DNA of 64,000 nt from Thiomonas bhubaneswarensis (GCF_001418255.1 NZ_LIPV01000003.1:248001-312000), one strand, 5' to 3'. Counted from the stretch's first letter, positions 36,267-44,913 are shown. The notes: generated by a model from the letters alone, not told the origin. Translations and numbers: made by a program.

Positions 36267-37079
36267 AAGCAGAGCGACGGCGCCCAGCACGAGGCAGTAG
36301 ATGCCGAAAGGCCGCAGCGCCTTCATCTCGTGGTCGGAGAACCAGCGCATCAGGAACCAGGTCGACAACCAGGCGAACACGCCCGAGAGCACCCCGGCAA
36401 GGCCGATGATGCCCAGCAGTTCGTGCGGCACGCCGGCGTGGAGCAGCTTGGGCACCTCCAGCACGCCAGCCGCGGCGATGATGGGCGTGGCCAGCAGAAA
36501 CGAGAACTTTGCCGCGTCGCCATAGTTCAGCCCCAGACCCAGCCCCGCCACCAGCGTGGCACCCGAGCGCGAGAAGCCCGGAATCAGCGCCAGCGCCTGC
36601 GCCAGGCCCACCAGCACGGCGCGGCGCCACCCCAGTTCGGGCAGCGCGATCAGGCCCTTGCGATGCTTGAGGAAATCGCCTCCGAGCAGCAACAGGCCGT
36701 TGAGCATGAGCGCCACCGCGGCAAAGGTGAAACCGCCGAACAGCGCCTTGATCTTGTGCGACAGCAGCAGCCCGAGCAGCCCTGCCGGGATGGTGCCCGC
36801 AATGAGCAGCCACATGAGGCGGGCGTCGGGGTTGCTGGCCTTGCCCCCGGCGCGAAGCCAGCCGCCGATCAGACGGGCCCAGTCGCGCCAGAAATAGATC
36901 AGCAGCGCGCTGGCCGTGCCCAGATGAAGCACCACGATGAAGGGCAGAAACCACTCCGCCGTGCGGTCGATCGGCCAGTGAAACAAGGCTGGGATGAGGA
37001 TGCTGTGCCCCAGGCTGGAGATGGGAAACAGCTCGGTCACGCCTTGAAGGGCGGCGATGGCCAGGAGATAGAGGTGCAT
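36258..37079 (-). CDS. uppP: undecaprenyl-diphosphatase UppP (BacA)
   Basis: Removes one phosphate from undecaprenyl diphosphate, recycling the lipid carrier of peptidoglycan synthesis; also linked with bacitracin resistance. The 273-residue membrane protein starts MHLYLLAIAALQGVTELFPI with the family start motif QGVTELFPISSLGHS. The second motif IPGFSRSGATLVAGLGLGL lies in the middle. About eight membrane segments are visible. The frame is open upstream to 37175, but the family start is the ATG at 37077-37079. Confidence 0.94.
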   Translation of the reverse strand: MHLYLLAIAALQGVTELFPISSLGHSILIPALFHWPIDRTAEWFLPFIVVLHLGTASALLIYFWRDWARLIGGWLRAGGKASNPDARLMWLLIAGTIPAGLLGLLLSHKIKALFGGFTFAAVALMLNGLLLLGGDFLKHRKGLIALPELGWRRAVLVGLAQALALIPGFSRSGATLVAGLGLGLNYGDAAKFSFLLATPIIAAAGVLEVPKLLHAGVPHELLGIIGLAGVLSGVFAWLSTWFLMRWFSDHEMKALRPFGIYCLVLGAVALLLG

Positions 37080-37225
37080 AGAGGCGCCAGAGATGGTTGG
37101 AATTGTGGCGAGGATTTTGACAGAGCAAGGCTTAGATTCGACTGAGAGCGGGGCGCCGTTGCATTCTTTTACCACCCGCCTGTCATAAGACAGTCACGCG
37201 CCGAATTTACATTTTCCCCCTCTTT

Positions 37226-37236
37226 GGGGGGGGGGG
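37226..37236 (+). repeat. homopolymeric G11 tract just before a start codon
   Basis: Eleven consecutive G residues end three bases before the ATG at 37240. The preceding CCCCC-TCTTT can form a hairpin with part of the run. Such tracts are prone to slippage and lie here exactly in the ribosome-binding region of the next gene. Confidence 0.9.
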
Positions 37237-37239
37237 TGT

Positions 37240-37812
37240 ATGCGGGAATTGACCAAGACGGATGTGTTGCGCAAAACGGTTGCCGGGCGCAACGAACTGC
37301 AGCAGCGCAGCCAGACCATGGGCGGGCGCCAACGTCACATCCTGATCCTTTGCGACGGCCGCCGCGAACTGAGCGAGCTTTGCGCGCTGATGGGCGACGA
37401 GGCGCTGCAACTCGCGCAGCCACTGTTGGCCGCTGGCCTGGTCGAAAGGGTCAGACACGGCGCAGCAGCGGACGGCGACCAGGCGCAGGCGCCCTCGGCG
37501 GTTTCAGCGGCGGAACTGGCGCAGGCCGTGGCGCCACCGCCGCGACGCTCCATCGCCCTGTCGCGCATGTATATGTTCGACATGGTCGAGCGCATTCTTG
37601 GCGCGCAGAGCGGCCCGGCTCGGGCGCGACTGCGCGGCGCCGATCAGCCCGAATCCCTGCTGCCCGCACTTCTGGATTGTCTGGGGCTCATCGCCGAGCT
37701 GGCCGGGCAGGCACAGGCCGACAAGGTCAGGCGGCAACTCTGCACCATGCTGCCCGAGGAATGGGTGCGTGACTTCGAGCGTGAAGTGTCTGAGTTGCTG
37801 GTTACAAATTGA
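37240..37812 (+). CDS. hypothetical protein with an N-terminal winged-helix-like region
   Basis: 190 residues I do not recognise. The N-terminal 75 residues (MRELTKTDVLRKTVAGRNEL, RQRHILILCDGRRELSELCA, QLAQPLLAAGLVERV) read like a compact helical/winged-helix domain of the kind seen in betaproteobacterial hypotheticals. An A/P-rich linker leads to a helical C-terminal half (MYMFDMVERILGAQ, PALLDCLGLIAELAGQAQAD, WVRDFEREVSELL). No signal peptide or membrane segment is seen. The ATG is unusual in following a G11 tract at once, so the ribosome site is effectively the tract. It is divergent from uppP. Confidence 0.6.
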   Translation: MRELTKTDVLRKTVAGRNELQQRSQTMGGRQRHILILCDGRRELSELCALMGDEALQLAQPLLAAGLVERVRHGAAADGDQAQAPSAVSAAELAQAVAPPPRRSIALSRMYMFDMVERILGAQSGPARARLRGADQPESLLPALLDCLGLIAELAGQAQADKVRRQLCTMLPEEWVRDFEREVSELLVTN

Positions 37813-37902
37813 CTCAAATGCATGGAGTCTGCGTTTTGTCAATTCAGGAACGCGTTAAGTCTTGACTGCGACAAAATGACGCGATGCGGCGGAGTGCCTC
37901 CC

Positions 37903-37908
37903 TATAAT
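37903..37908 (+). promoter_or_regulatory. -10 element of the cytochrome c pair promoter
   Basis: A perfect TATAAT 42 bp before the cytochrome ATG. No good -35 occurs at 16-18 bp; TTGACT at 37862 is too far. Activator dependence is possible. Confidence 0.5.
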
Positions 37909-37949
37909 GGGGCGCTTGTTTGATGGCTCTCAACACATTCGCGTCCGCA

Positions 37950-38285
37950 ATGAAAAAAGTCCTCTTTCTCGCTTCCCTGATGCTTGCGGCCTCCGCCCAC
38001 GCGCAGGACGTGGTTGGCAATGCCGCCGAAGGCGCCAAGCTGGTGGCCACCTGCCAAGGGTGCCACAACATGGGTGGCGGTTACCGCTCCTCCTTCCCGG
38101 AAATGTTTGCCGTGCCCATGATCAACGGCCAGAGCGCGCAATACATCGTCGACGCGCTGAAGGAATACAAGAACGGCAACCGTCGCTTCCCCACCATGCG
38201 CGCCGTTGCCGCGTCGCTGACCGACCAGCAGATGGCGGATATTGCGGCCTACTACGCTACGCCCAAAGGCCAGCCAATCAAATAA
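37950..38285 (+). CDS. periplasmic monohaem cytochrome c (c553-like), first of a pair
   Basis: 111 residues with signal peptide MKKVLFLASLMLAASAHA and haem site CQGCH (C35, C38, H39), followed by methionines such as M83 in FPTMRAV that could be the sixth ligand. Class I small cytochromes of this type carry electrons in the periplasm. The ATG at 37950 gives a clean signal peptide; a TTG/ATG reading from 37920-37923 would add an unlikely leader. The next cytochrome follows after 18 bp, and both end at the terminator at 38.7 kb. Confidence 0.88.
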   Translation: MKKVLFLASLMLAASAHAQDVVGNAAEGAKLVATCQGCHNMGGGYRSSFPEMFAVPMINGQSAQYIVDALKEYKNGNRRFPTMRAVAASLTDQQMADIAAYYATPKGQPIK

Positions 38286-38303
38286 CAAGCGCGGAGATCC
38301 TCG

Positions 38304-38660
38304 ATGAAAAAAAGCATTCTGCTGGCGGTGGCCAGCCTGACCTTGGCCCAGTTTGCCCACGCGGCCGATATCAAGAAGGGTGAGGAACTGGTCAACAAGG
38401 GCGGCTGCATCGCCTGCCACGGCGCCGGTCTGGACAAGCCCATCGCCCCCAACTATCCCAAGCTGGCCGGGCAATACCAGAGCTATCTCTTTCACGCCCT
38501 GCAGCAATATCAGACCAAACACCAGACTCCGCTCTACGGCCGCAACAATGCCATCATGAGTGGCATGGTGGCGCAATACAACAAGCAGGATCTGGAGGAC
38601 ATCGCCGCCTACATCGCCAGCCTCAAGGGCGATCTGTACATCCGCGACGAAATGCATTGA
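38304..38660 (+). CDS. periplasmic monohaem cytochrome c (c553-like), second of a pair
   Basis: 118 residues with signal peptide MKKSILLAVASLTLAQFAHA, haem site CIACH (C35, C38, H39) and the class I pattern GKPxAPNYPKLAGQY (PIAPNYPKLAGQYQSYLFHA), then MSGMVAQ as likely Met ligand. It resembles the other cytochrome of the pair in layout but not closely in sequence. They may dimerise or work in sequence between a donor complex and a terminal oxidase; partners are not visible here. Confidence 0.9.
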   Translation: MKKSILLAVASLTLAQFAHAADIKKGEELVNKGGCIACHGAGLDKPIAPNYPKLAGQYQSYLFHALQQYQTKHQTPLYGRNNAIMSGMVAQYNKQDLEDIAAYIASLKGDLYIRDEMH

Positions 38661-38690
38661 TGGCTGGCTTCGCCTGTGTCCACAGGCAAC

Positions 38691-38721
38691 AAAAAGCCCG
38701 GTGCGACGACCGGGCTTTTTT
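38691..38721. terminator. bidirectional terminator after the cytochrome pair
   Basis: AAAAAGCCCGG (38691-38701) pairs with CCGGGCTTTTTT (38710-38721) around an 8-nt loop. It ends the cytochrome unit on the forward strand and the small membrane gene on the reverse strand. Confidence 0.93.
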
Positions 38722-38737
38722 GTGGGCGCGTTGTAGA

Positions 38738-39037
38738 TCAGGCCGTAAGCTCGGCGATGATGCGATACAGCAGGCGCACGGTCAGAATGACATACACCGC
38801 GCCGAACAGGAAGATTAGCGACACGATCATGCGGATGGAGTCCGCCGGCAGGCTGCTGAAAAAGGGTGAGACGAGGTAGCCCACGGTGAACATGGCGATC
38901 AGGATGGTCAGCGCCTTCCAGGCCTTGCCAACCTGTCCGCCCGGAATTTTGCTTCGAAGAAGAAGGATATCGATCAGCCCGTAGATCATGATGGCGATGC
39001 CCACGGCATTGATGAAAAAAGCGGTGTCGATCTGCAT
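38738..39037 (-). CDS. small membrane protein of unknown function
   Basis: 99 residues starting MQIDTAFFINAVGIAIMIYG with three hydrophobic segments (residues ~8-28, ~47-68, ~77-97) and short polar loops. An AGGAGA ribosome site lies 7 bases before the ATG at 39035-39037. The upstream extension to 39124 is not needed. I recognise no family with confidence. It is convergent with the cytochrome pair and shares their terminator. Confidence 0.65.
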   Translation of the reverse strand: MQIDTAFFINAVGIAIMIYGLIDILLLRSKIPGGQVGKAWKALTILIAMFTVGYLVSPFFSSLPADSIRMIVSLIFLFGAVYVILTVRLLYRIIAELTA

Positions 39038-39214
39038 GTCTGTCTCCTGGTGTGCGGGCGAGGCGGGCCATACCCCCTGTATGGCCGTGCGGTGCAAAAC
39101 GCCGCTCTCCGCCCTTTTTGACATGCTTTACATTGTTCAAAACGGTGGTGCGTTCGGTGCTCAGGGTCAACCCCCATGCCGCGTCACGCCGTCGACTCTT
39201 TCGTGAAAAAAGTC

Positions 39215-40072
39215 TCAGTTTGGATGCGCAGTGGCGGCGGTCTTTTCGGCGAAGGTATCGCGCGCGAAACACAGATCGCGCCACACACGCGCCTTGTCGG
39301 CCGGGTTGCGCAGCAGATAGGCCGGGTGATAGCTCACGATGACCGCAATGCCAGCAAAGGCATGAACCTGGCCACGTAGATGGTTGATCGGCGCCTGGCT
39401 GCCGAGCAGGCTGTGGGCGGCGAAGCGGCCGAGAGCCAGAATGAGCGTGGGTCGCAGCAGGGCGACCTGGCGCTGCAGCCACGGCACGCACTGCGCCACT
39501 TCTTCCGGCTGCGGGTTGCGGTTGCCGGGTGGGCGGCACTTGAGCACGTTGGCAACGTATACCGCACGCTGCGGATCGTCGGCCTGGCGGTCGAGGCCGA
39601 TGGACTGCAGCATGGCGTCGAGCAATTGCCCTGCGGCGCCGACGAAGGGCTGGCCCTGCCGGTCTTCCTCCGCCCCCGGCGCTTCGCCCACGATCATCCA
39701 GCGGGCGTGCGTGGCGCCGCTGCCGAACACAGCCTGATGCCGGCTGCTGCCGAGTTTGCAGGCCCGGCAGTCCTGCACACTGGCTTGCAGTTCTTCCCAG
39801 TTCATGCGGGCGATGGCCTGCTCGCGGGCGGTGCCCGGCGCGCTGACAGCCGCGCCAGCCGACGAGGGGGATGGCGGGCGTGCGGTGGATCGGTCGGTCG
39901 GTCGAACTTCGGGCCGCGTCGTCTCGACCGCCTTCACGGGAGGCGAGTCGGAGCGCTCGGACACGGGCGCTTTCAACAGATTCCGACGCACATACAGCGG
40001 CCCCAGGCCGAGCGCCTGCATCCAGCGCAGGGTTTGCGGCGTGAGAGGTGCGTTGTCTTGCCGGTCTGTCAT
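39215..40072 (-). CDS. uracil-DNA glycosylase, family 4-like (iron-sulfur type)
   Basis: Removes uracil from DNA. The 285-residue protein has a disordered N-terminal ~85 residues and then the catalytic domain: CRACKLG (first cysteine pair of the 4Fe-4S site), VGEAPGAEEDRQGQPFVGAA (active-site motif), VYVANVLKCRPPGNRNPQPE and a later cysteine in QCVPWL, then VIVSYHPAYLLRNP. The GEAPGxEED motif is typical of the thermophile-type UDG family. It follows rimI by about nine bases, an arrangement seen in many proteobacteria. Confidence 0.92.
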   Translation of the reverse strand: MTDRQDNAPLTPQTLRWMQALGLGPLYVRRNLLKAPVSERSDSPPVKAVETTRPEVRPTDRSTARPPSPSSAGAAVSAPGTAREQAIARMNWEELQASVQDCRACKLGSSRHQAVFGSGATHARWMIVGEAPGAEEDRQGQPFVGAAGQLLDAMLQSIGLDRQADDPQRAVYVANVLKCRPPGNRNPQPEEVAQCVPWLQRQVALLRPTLILALGRFAAHSLLGSQAPINHLRGQVHAFAGIAVIVSYHPAYLLRNPADKARVWRDLCFARDTFAEKTAATAHPN

Positions 40073-40081
40073 GGGCGTGAG

Positions 40082-40627
40082 TCAGTCCGGGCGAAGACCG
40101 CGGCGCTGCAGCAGTTCGACAACCTGCGCCGACATCACCAGCGCGTCTTCGCGGCAGGCGCGGCCCTGTGTGTCCAGCGAGGGGTAGTAGTCGCGCCGAC
40201 GTGCGATGGGATAGAAGCCATAGCGCTCGTAGATGCGTACCGCATGGACGTTGCTCGGACGCACCTCCAGCCACAGCAGCAGGGCGCCATCGGCGCGGCT
40301 GAGCAGGGCCACGGCATCGAGCATCAGCAGGCTCAGGCCTTGGCCCTGCGCTGTCTTGGCCACCGCGATGTTGAGCAGGTGCATCTCCTCCACGCCGGGC
40401 ATGGCGACGAAATAGCCGCAGACCGTATCGGTGGCATCGGTGAGGACTTGGGCGTGATATTGCGCGGTCAAGGAGTCGGCGAAATTGCCCCGGCTCCAGG
40501 GAAAGTCGTACACCGTTTGCTCGATGCGCTCGACGGCGTCGAGATCGGCGGGGGTCATCGGTCTCAGGGCATAGGCCAGCTGATCGACCGGGGCCGTCGA
40601 GCCTTCGGGGCGCAGGCGGGCGTTCAT
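40082..40627 (-). CDS. rimI: ribosomal protein S18-alanine N-acetyltransferase RimI
   Basis: GNAT-family enzyme that acetylates the N-terminal alanine of S18. The 181-residue product starts MNARLRPEGSTAPVDQLAYA. GNAT motifs are present: ALRPMTPADLDAVERIEQTV, LLNIAVAKTAQGQGLSLLML (acetyl-CoA binding Q/R-x-x-G-x-G/A pattern, here QGQGLS), and WLEVRPSNVHAVRIYERYGF. The ATG overlaps the tsaB stop (ATGA). Substrate is inferred from family and context. Confidence 0.93.
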   Translation of the reverse strand: MNARLRPEGSTAPVDQLAYALRPMTPADLDAVERIEQTVYDFPWSRGNFADSLTAQYHAQVLTDATDTVCGYFVAMPGVEEMHLLNIAVAKTAQGQGLSLLMLDAVALLSRADGALLLWLEVRPSNVHAVRIYERYGFYPIARRRDYYPSLDTQGRACREDALVMSAQVVELLQRRGLRPD

Positions 40628-41451
40628 GGGGCCGCGCGGGCCAGTTCCCGCTCCGCCGTGGTCAGGGCAACCTTGTCCCGCACATAAATGGGTTGGGCCT
40701 GCGCGGCAGGCACGCAGAGACCCGCGGCATGTTGGCTCAAGGCCAGCCGCGCCACCGCCGCGGCTGACGGGGTGCAGGCCACGGCGCGCAGCACCGCCCG
40801 GCGCAGGGCGGCCAGGCGCGGGTTGACGGCGGACAGGCTGGAGAAGGTGGCGGACAGGGCGTCGTCGTGCTCGGCCCAGGCATTGCCACAGGCCAGCAGC
40901 CTGGGGAGTTCGCCTGAATCCAGGTGTTCGGGCAGGTCGGCGAGGACTTCGGCCCAGGCCAGAACCGCGTGTTCGGGCTTCTGCACCGTGGGCGGGTGCA
41001 GACTGTGCCACCCCGAGGCCTGCGCGCGAAACAGCTCCCAGTACATCTCACCCATGCGGGCATCGTTGGCCACCAGCACCACGGTGCCGGGCTCGGCTTC
41101 CACCGGGTCTGGCAAGACCGCGCCGAGGCCGTCGTGCAGGGCAAAGGCGGTTTCCGCCTGGGCCAAAAGCGTATCGACGCGGGCCACCGGAATGTCTAGG
41201 GCGTAGGCCAGGCCTTGCGCGGCCGAGGCGGCGGTGCGCAGCCCGGTGAAGGCGCCCGGGCCCGCGCCCATGCCGATCAGGTCGAGATCGGCGAACTCGA
41301 GCCCCGCTGCCTGCAGCAGTTCGGCGCAAGCAGGCAGCAGGCGCTGCGAGGCGCGCGAGCCGCCGACTTCATCGACGGTGCGGCAATGGCCGTCCACGCT
41401 GAGCGCGACGCTCAGGGCTTCGGTGCTGGTGTCGAGGGCAAGGACGCGCAT
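40624..41451 (-). CDS. tsaB: tRNA threonylcarbamoyladenosine factor TsaB
   Basis: Non-catalytic partner of TsaD in making the universal t6A37 tRNA modification. The 275-residue protein starts MRVLALDTSTEALSVALSVD, with the ASKHA-type segment IGMGAGPGAFTGLRTAASAA. It ends with PIYVRDKVALT. The tsaB-rimI pairing is widespread. Upstream frame to 41844 lies in proC. It is divergent from proC by 67 bp. Confidence 0.95.
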   Translation of the reverse strand: MRVLALDTSTEALSVALSVDGHCRTVDEVGGSRASQRLLPACAELLQAAGLEFADLDLIGMGAGPGAFTGLRTAASAAQGLAYALDIPVARVDTLLAQAETAFALHDGLGAVLPDPVEAEPGTVVLVANDARMGEMYWELFRAQASGWHSLHPPTVQKPEHAVLAWAEVLADLPEHLDSGELPRLLACGNAWAEHDDALSATFSSLSAVNPRLAALRRAVLRAVACTPSAAAVARLALSQHAAGLCVPAAQAQPIYVRDKVALTTAERELARAAP

Positions 41452-41518
41452 GGAGCCCGAATTATCGGTGAATTGCGGGTCTTGCCCTCCCCGCATGGCA
41501 AGCTGGGACAATAGCTGC

Positions 41519-42376
41519 ATGAACACCCCATCGAGCCTCCAGAAAGAACCCTCCGTTTCCCTTCCTGTCGTCGCCTTCATCGGCGGGGGCAATATGAGCA
41601 GCGCCCTCATCGGCGGGCTGCTGGCTTCGGGCGCAGTACCTGCTCGGCTGCAGGTGGTCGAGCCCTTCGCCGAGCAGCGCGCGCGCCTGCAGCATCGCTT
41701 CCCCGGCGTTCGCCTGCTAGACGCACCCTCTGCCGAACTGCTCGAGGCGCGGGCGGTGGTCTGGGCCGTGAAGCCGCAGCAGTTCGCGCAGGCTGCAAGC
41801 GAATGCCGCCCCCATCTCGCCGACGCGCTGCACGTGAGCATCATGGCCGGGGTACGTTGCAGCGCGTTGACGCGTCAGACCGGCGCGCAGCGACTGGTGC
41901 GCACCATGCCCAACACACCGGCGCTGATCGGCCAGGGCATCACCGGCCTGTTTGCCAGCGTCGAGGCCACCTCGGCGGATCGTCAACTGGCCGATGCCTT
42001 GCTGGCTCCCGCAGGTCGGCGGGTTTGGGTGGAGCGCGAAGACTTGCTCGATGCCGTCACGGCGGTATCCGGCTCCGGCCCGGCGTATGCGTTCTACCTG
42101 GCCGAAGCCATGACCCGCGCCGGGTCCGAGCTCGGCCTGAGCGAGGCCCAGGCGCGCGAACTGGCCCTGGCCACCCTGGCGGGTTCTGCGGCGCTGGCGC
42201 AGGGCAGCAGCGAGCCCTTGGCGACGTTGCGGGCCAACGTGACCAGCAAGGGCGGCACAACGGCTGCGGCGCTGGCGGTGTTCGACGCGGCCGACATGCA
42301 GGCCACGATCGTGCGCGCCCTGCACGCGGCCGACCAGCGCGCCAAGGAACTGGGCGACGCGCTCGATGCTGGGTGA
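41519..42376 (+). CDS. proC: pyrroline-5-carboxylate reductase ProC
   Basis: Last step of proline synthesis, NAD(P)H-dependent reduction of pyrroline-5-carboxylate. The 285-residue protein starts MNTPSSLQKEPSVSLPVVAF and has the Rossmann motif VAFIGGGNMSSALIGGL. Family signatures MPNTPALIGQGITGL and VSGSGPAYAFYLAEAMTRAG follow, with the C-terminal LRANVTSKGGTTAAALAVFD. The upstream frame (from 41234) is antisense to tsaB and rejected. ProB is at 15 kb. Confidence 0.97.
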   Translation: MNTPSSLQKEPSVSLPVVAFIGGGNMSSALIGGLLASGAVPARLQVVEPFAEQRARLQHRFPGVRLLDAPSAELLEARAVVWAVKPQQFAQAASECRPHLADALHVSIMAGVRCSALTRQTGAQRLVRTMPNTPALIGQGITGLFASVEATSADRQLADALLAPAGRRVWVEREDLLDAVTAVSGSGPAYAFYLAEAMTRAGSELGLSEAQARELALATLAGSAALAQGSSEPLATLRANVTSKGGTTAAALAVFDAADMQATIVRALHAADQRAKELGDALDAG

Positions 42377-42387
42377 GAGCGCACCCA

Positions 42388-42420
42388 GGGTCGGCTAGCC
42401 GACCCGCCCCTCCGTGAGGG
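42388..42420. repeat. perfect palindrome and adjacent hairpin between proC and the HAD gene
   Basis: GGGTCGGCTAGCCGACCC (42388-42405) is an 18-bp perfect palindrome, followed at once by CCCTC-CGT-GAGGG (42408-42420). There is an A7 run on the forward strand after them, not a T run. They sit between two convergent genes and may be a weak terminator. Confidence 0.5.
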
Positions 42421-42459
42421 TCAAAAAAACTTGGGGCAGCCCTGCGTTTTCTTGAGAAC

Positions 42460-43170
42460 TCAGGCCAGCCGACGTAGCTCGTGCAGGCTGCGGATGCGAG
42501 CGGCGACGAAATCGGGCCTGCCGTGCAGGCCGGTGCGCTCCATGGGCAGATCGCGCCGTTTGCGCACCGCGCGCCGGGCGTAGCGCACCATCCAGGCGCC
42601 GCGCAGGCCGATGCGGCGGGCGGCCTGCAGATGCCCGGGCGTGTCTTCGACGAACACGCAGCGGGCAGGGCGCAGCCGTTGCACCGCCAGCACATGGCGC
42701 AGCATGCGCGCGTCCGGCTTGGGGCGCAGCTTGCGGAACATCCACATGTCTTCGACCGCGAGCAGGTCATCGACCAGCGGCCAGAGCTTGAGGTGTTTGA
42801 GCACACGCCGGGCGTAATCGCGCGGTGCGTTGGTCAGCACGATCTTGCGGCCCGGCAGACGGGCCAGCGCCGCGCGCTCGCTGCCGTCGCAACGCAACAT
42901 GCGCGGCAGATGCGGAAAGTCGTGCGTCTCGCGCAGAAACTGCGCGGCGTCGATGCCATGCTCGTGCATCAGGCCCAGCAAGGTGGCGCCGTAGCGCACC
43001 CAGAAGTGGGCGCGGATGCGATTGGCCTCGTCGCGCTCCACACCCAGATGCCGCTCGATGAACGCCGTCATTTCGGCATTCATCAGCGGAAACACCCGCC
43101 AGGAAGCGTCGTGCAGGGTGTTGTCGAGGTCGAGCAGCCAGACGGTCTGCAGCGGCGACTCACGCGGCAT
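42460..43170 (-). CDS. HAD-family hydrolase (pyrimidine 5'-nucleotidase-like)
   Basis: 236-residue phosphatase. HAD motif I WLLDLDNTLHD gives Asp14 (nucleophile) and Asp16. Motif II is IVLTNAPRDY; motif III/IV are KPDARMLRHVL and CVFVEDTPGHLQAARRIGLR. The layout (DxDNTL and a helical cap with HFWVRYGATLLGLMHEHG) fits the SDT1/PHM8-like pyrimidine 5'-nucleotidase group. The start at 43168-43170 overlaps the end of the PP-loop gene by 11 bp. Actual substrate is not fixed by sequence. Confidence 0.88.
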   Translation of the reverse strand: MPRESPLQTVWLLDLDNTLHDASWRVFPLMNAEMTAFIERHLGVERDEANRIRAHFWVRYGATLLGLMHEHGIDAAQFLRETHDFPHLPRMLRCDGSERAALARLPGRKIVLTNAPRDYARRVLKHLKLWPLVDDLLAVEDMWMFRKLRPKPDARMLRHVLAVQRLRPARCVFVEDTPGHLQAARRIGLRGAWMVRYARRAVRKRRDLPMERTGLHGRPDFVAARIRSLHELRRLA

Positions 43171-43903
43171 GGGCCAGTTCCAGATCGGCAAAGCAGTAGC
43201 GCACGGCGCCGAAGCGCGCTGGCGAAGTCCAGGCCCGTACTCCGGTGACGCGGTGCGCCACGGGGTGGGCAAACGCCGGGCCGTCGAAGACGAAAGTGTG
43301 GAATTCGCCGTTCTCGCCGCAGGCATCGACCCCGGCAGGCAAGCTGGCGACGAAGTCGGCGTCGAACTCCCGGCCAGCAAAGCCGTCATGGAGAAAGCGG
43401 CTGTCCACGCAGACCACACGGGCGCGCCAGCCTTGCGCGAGGAAGGCATCGACCAGCGCTCGTCGCGGCTGTCCCCACAGCGGCAGATGCGCCTGCAGAC
43501 CGGCCTGGGCGCAGACTTTCTCTTCCCAGTCGCGGTGGGCCTGCAGGTCAATGTCGCCGAACACAGCAGCCTGCGCGCCACGCGCGGCCAGAGCCTGCAA
43601 CTGCGCGACGAAGGTGGCCTGATAGTCGTCCCAGCTCGCCGCTGCCGTCACCAGCTCCAGCCCCAGCGCATCGGCCTGCGCCTGCATCAGGGCCAGAGGC
43701 ACGCCGTGGCTGCGCAGGCGCTGGCCGGTCTCTTCCAGCATGGCCAGCAGCCAACGTACCTCCAGTCCAGCTTCGCGGGCGCGCTGCACGGCGAGCATCG
43801 AGTCCTTGCCGCCGCTGAACGAGGCAAGGAGTCGGTCGAGCTTGGGAATCGCGGGCTGCAAAACGGGCCTGCGGCGCCCTGCGGCAGCGGTTTTTTGCCC
43901 CAT
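43160..43903 (-). CDS. PP-loop ATPase, diphthine-ammonia ligase-like (DUF71)
   Basis: 247 residues with the PP-loop SFSGGKDSMLAVQRAREAGL (SGGKDS at 30-35), LRSHGVPLALMQAQADALGL and GVDACGENGEFHTFVFDGP, the DUF71 signature. The eukaryotic homologue amidates diphthine, but bacteria lack diphthamide, so the substrate here is unknown. It probably adenylates a carboxylate or thiolates a small molecule. The upstream frame to 44002 runs past the conserved start. Confidence 0.85.
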   Translation of the reverse strand: MGQKTAAAGRRRPVLQPAIPKLDRLLASFSGGKDSMLAVQRAREAGLEVRWLLAMLEETGQRLRSHGVPLALMQAQADALGLELVTAAASWDDYQATFVAQLQALAARGAQAAVFGDIDLQAHRDWEEKVCAQAGLQAHLPLWGQPRRALVDAFLAQGWRARVVCVDSRFLHDGFAGREFDADFVASLPAGVDACGENGEFHTFVFDGPAFAHPVAHRVTGVRAWTSPARFGAVRYCFADLELAHAA

Positions 43904-43972
43904 AGCTCGGATTATGGGGCGGCAAACCCGCCGCCGCATGGCATCCGCATTCCCATTTTTCGCTTTCCGCGA

Positions 43973-43991
43973 CCCAAGCCCGACAGACTCC
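43973..43991. repeat. REP-like 19-bp unit, copy 1
   Basis: CCCAAGCCCGACAGACTCC lies eight bases after the argB stop. It is the exact reverse complement of copy 2 at 44992-45010, on the other side of argB. Confidence 0.8.
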
Positions 43992-43998
43992 TGGGCGA

Positions 43999-44913
43999 TC
44001 AATGCGACCGGATCATGGTGCCGAAGGCCTGCTCGGTGAGCACTTCGAGCAGGATGGCGTGGGGGATGCGCCCATCGACGATGTGCACGGAATTGACGCC
44101 GGACTTGGCGGCGTCGAGCGCCGAGGAGATCTTGGGCAGCATGCCGCCGGAGATGGTGCCGTCGGCGAACATTTCGTCGATCTCATGCGCGGTGAGATCG
44201 GTGAGCAGTTCGCCCTTCTTGTTCATCACGCCGGGGATATTGGTCAGCAGCAGCAGCTTTTCGGCGCGCAGCACCTCGGCCAGTTTGCCGGCCACCACAT
44301 CGGCGTTGATGTTGAACGAGGCGTTGTCCTCGCCGAAACCGATAGGCGAAATCACCGGGATGAACTGATCGTCCTGCAGTGCCTTGACCACGGAAGGGTC
44401 GATCGATGCCACTTCACCCACCTGGCCGACGTCGATCTCGGCTTCGGGATTCTCCCGGTCGCGCATGCGCAGCTTGCGCGCGCGGATGAGGCCGCCGTCG
44501 CGCCCGGTCAGGCCCACGGCCTTGCCACCGGCGTGGTTGATCAGGCCGACGATGTCTTGCTGCACCTGCCCGGCCAGCACCCATTCCACCACTTCCATGG
44601 TTTCGTCGTCGGTCACCCGCATGCCCTGCACAAAGGTGCCTTTCTTGCCCACGCGGTTGAGCGCCTCGTCGATCTGCGGGCCGCCGCCATGCACCACGAC
44701 CGGGTTCATGCCCACGAGTTTGAGCAGCACCACGTCTTCGGCGAAGTCTTGCTGCAGGGCCGGGTCGGTCATGGCATTGCCGCCGTATTTGATGACCAGG
44801 GTCTTGCCGTGGAACTTGCGGATATAGGGCAGCGCCTGCGAGAGGATTTCGGCCTGCTCACGGGGGGCGATGTGCGACAGGTCGGGAGGGGCGAGAGGAG
44901 TGTCGGCGCTCAT
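43999..44913 (-). CDS. argB: acetylglutamate kinase ArgB
   Basis: Phosphorylates N-acetylglutamate in arginine synthesis. The 304-residue product starts [20 protein letters not shown]. It has [13 protein letters not shown] (phosphate loop), [16 protein letters not shown], and the C-terminal [15 protein letters not shown] and [16 protein letters not shown]. The N-terminal helix before the kinase core is typical of arginine-inhibited, hexameric ArgB. It is flanked on both sides by the REP-like unit in opposite orientations. Confidence 0.96.
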   Translation of the reverse strand: MSADTPLAPPDLSHIAPREQAEILSQALPYIRKFHGKTLVIKYGGNAMTDPALQQDFAEDVVLLKLVGMNPVVVHGGGPQIDEALNRVGKKGTFVQGMRVTDDETMEVVEWVLAGQVQQDIVGLINHAGGKAVGLTGRDGGLIRARKLRMRDRENPEAEIDVGQVGEVASIDPSVVKALQDDQFIPVISPIGFGEDNASFNINADVVAGKLAEVLRAEKLLLLTNIPGVMNKKGELLTDLTAHEIDEMFADGTISGGMLPKISSALDAAKSGVNSVHIVDGRIPHAILLEVLTEQAFGTMIRSH

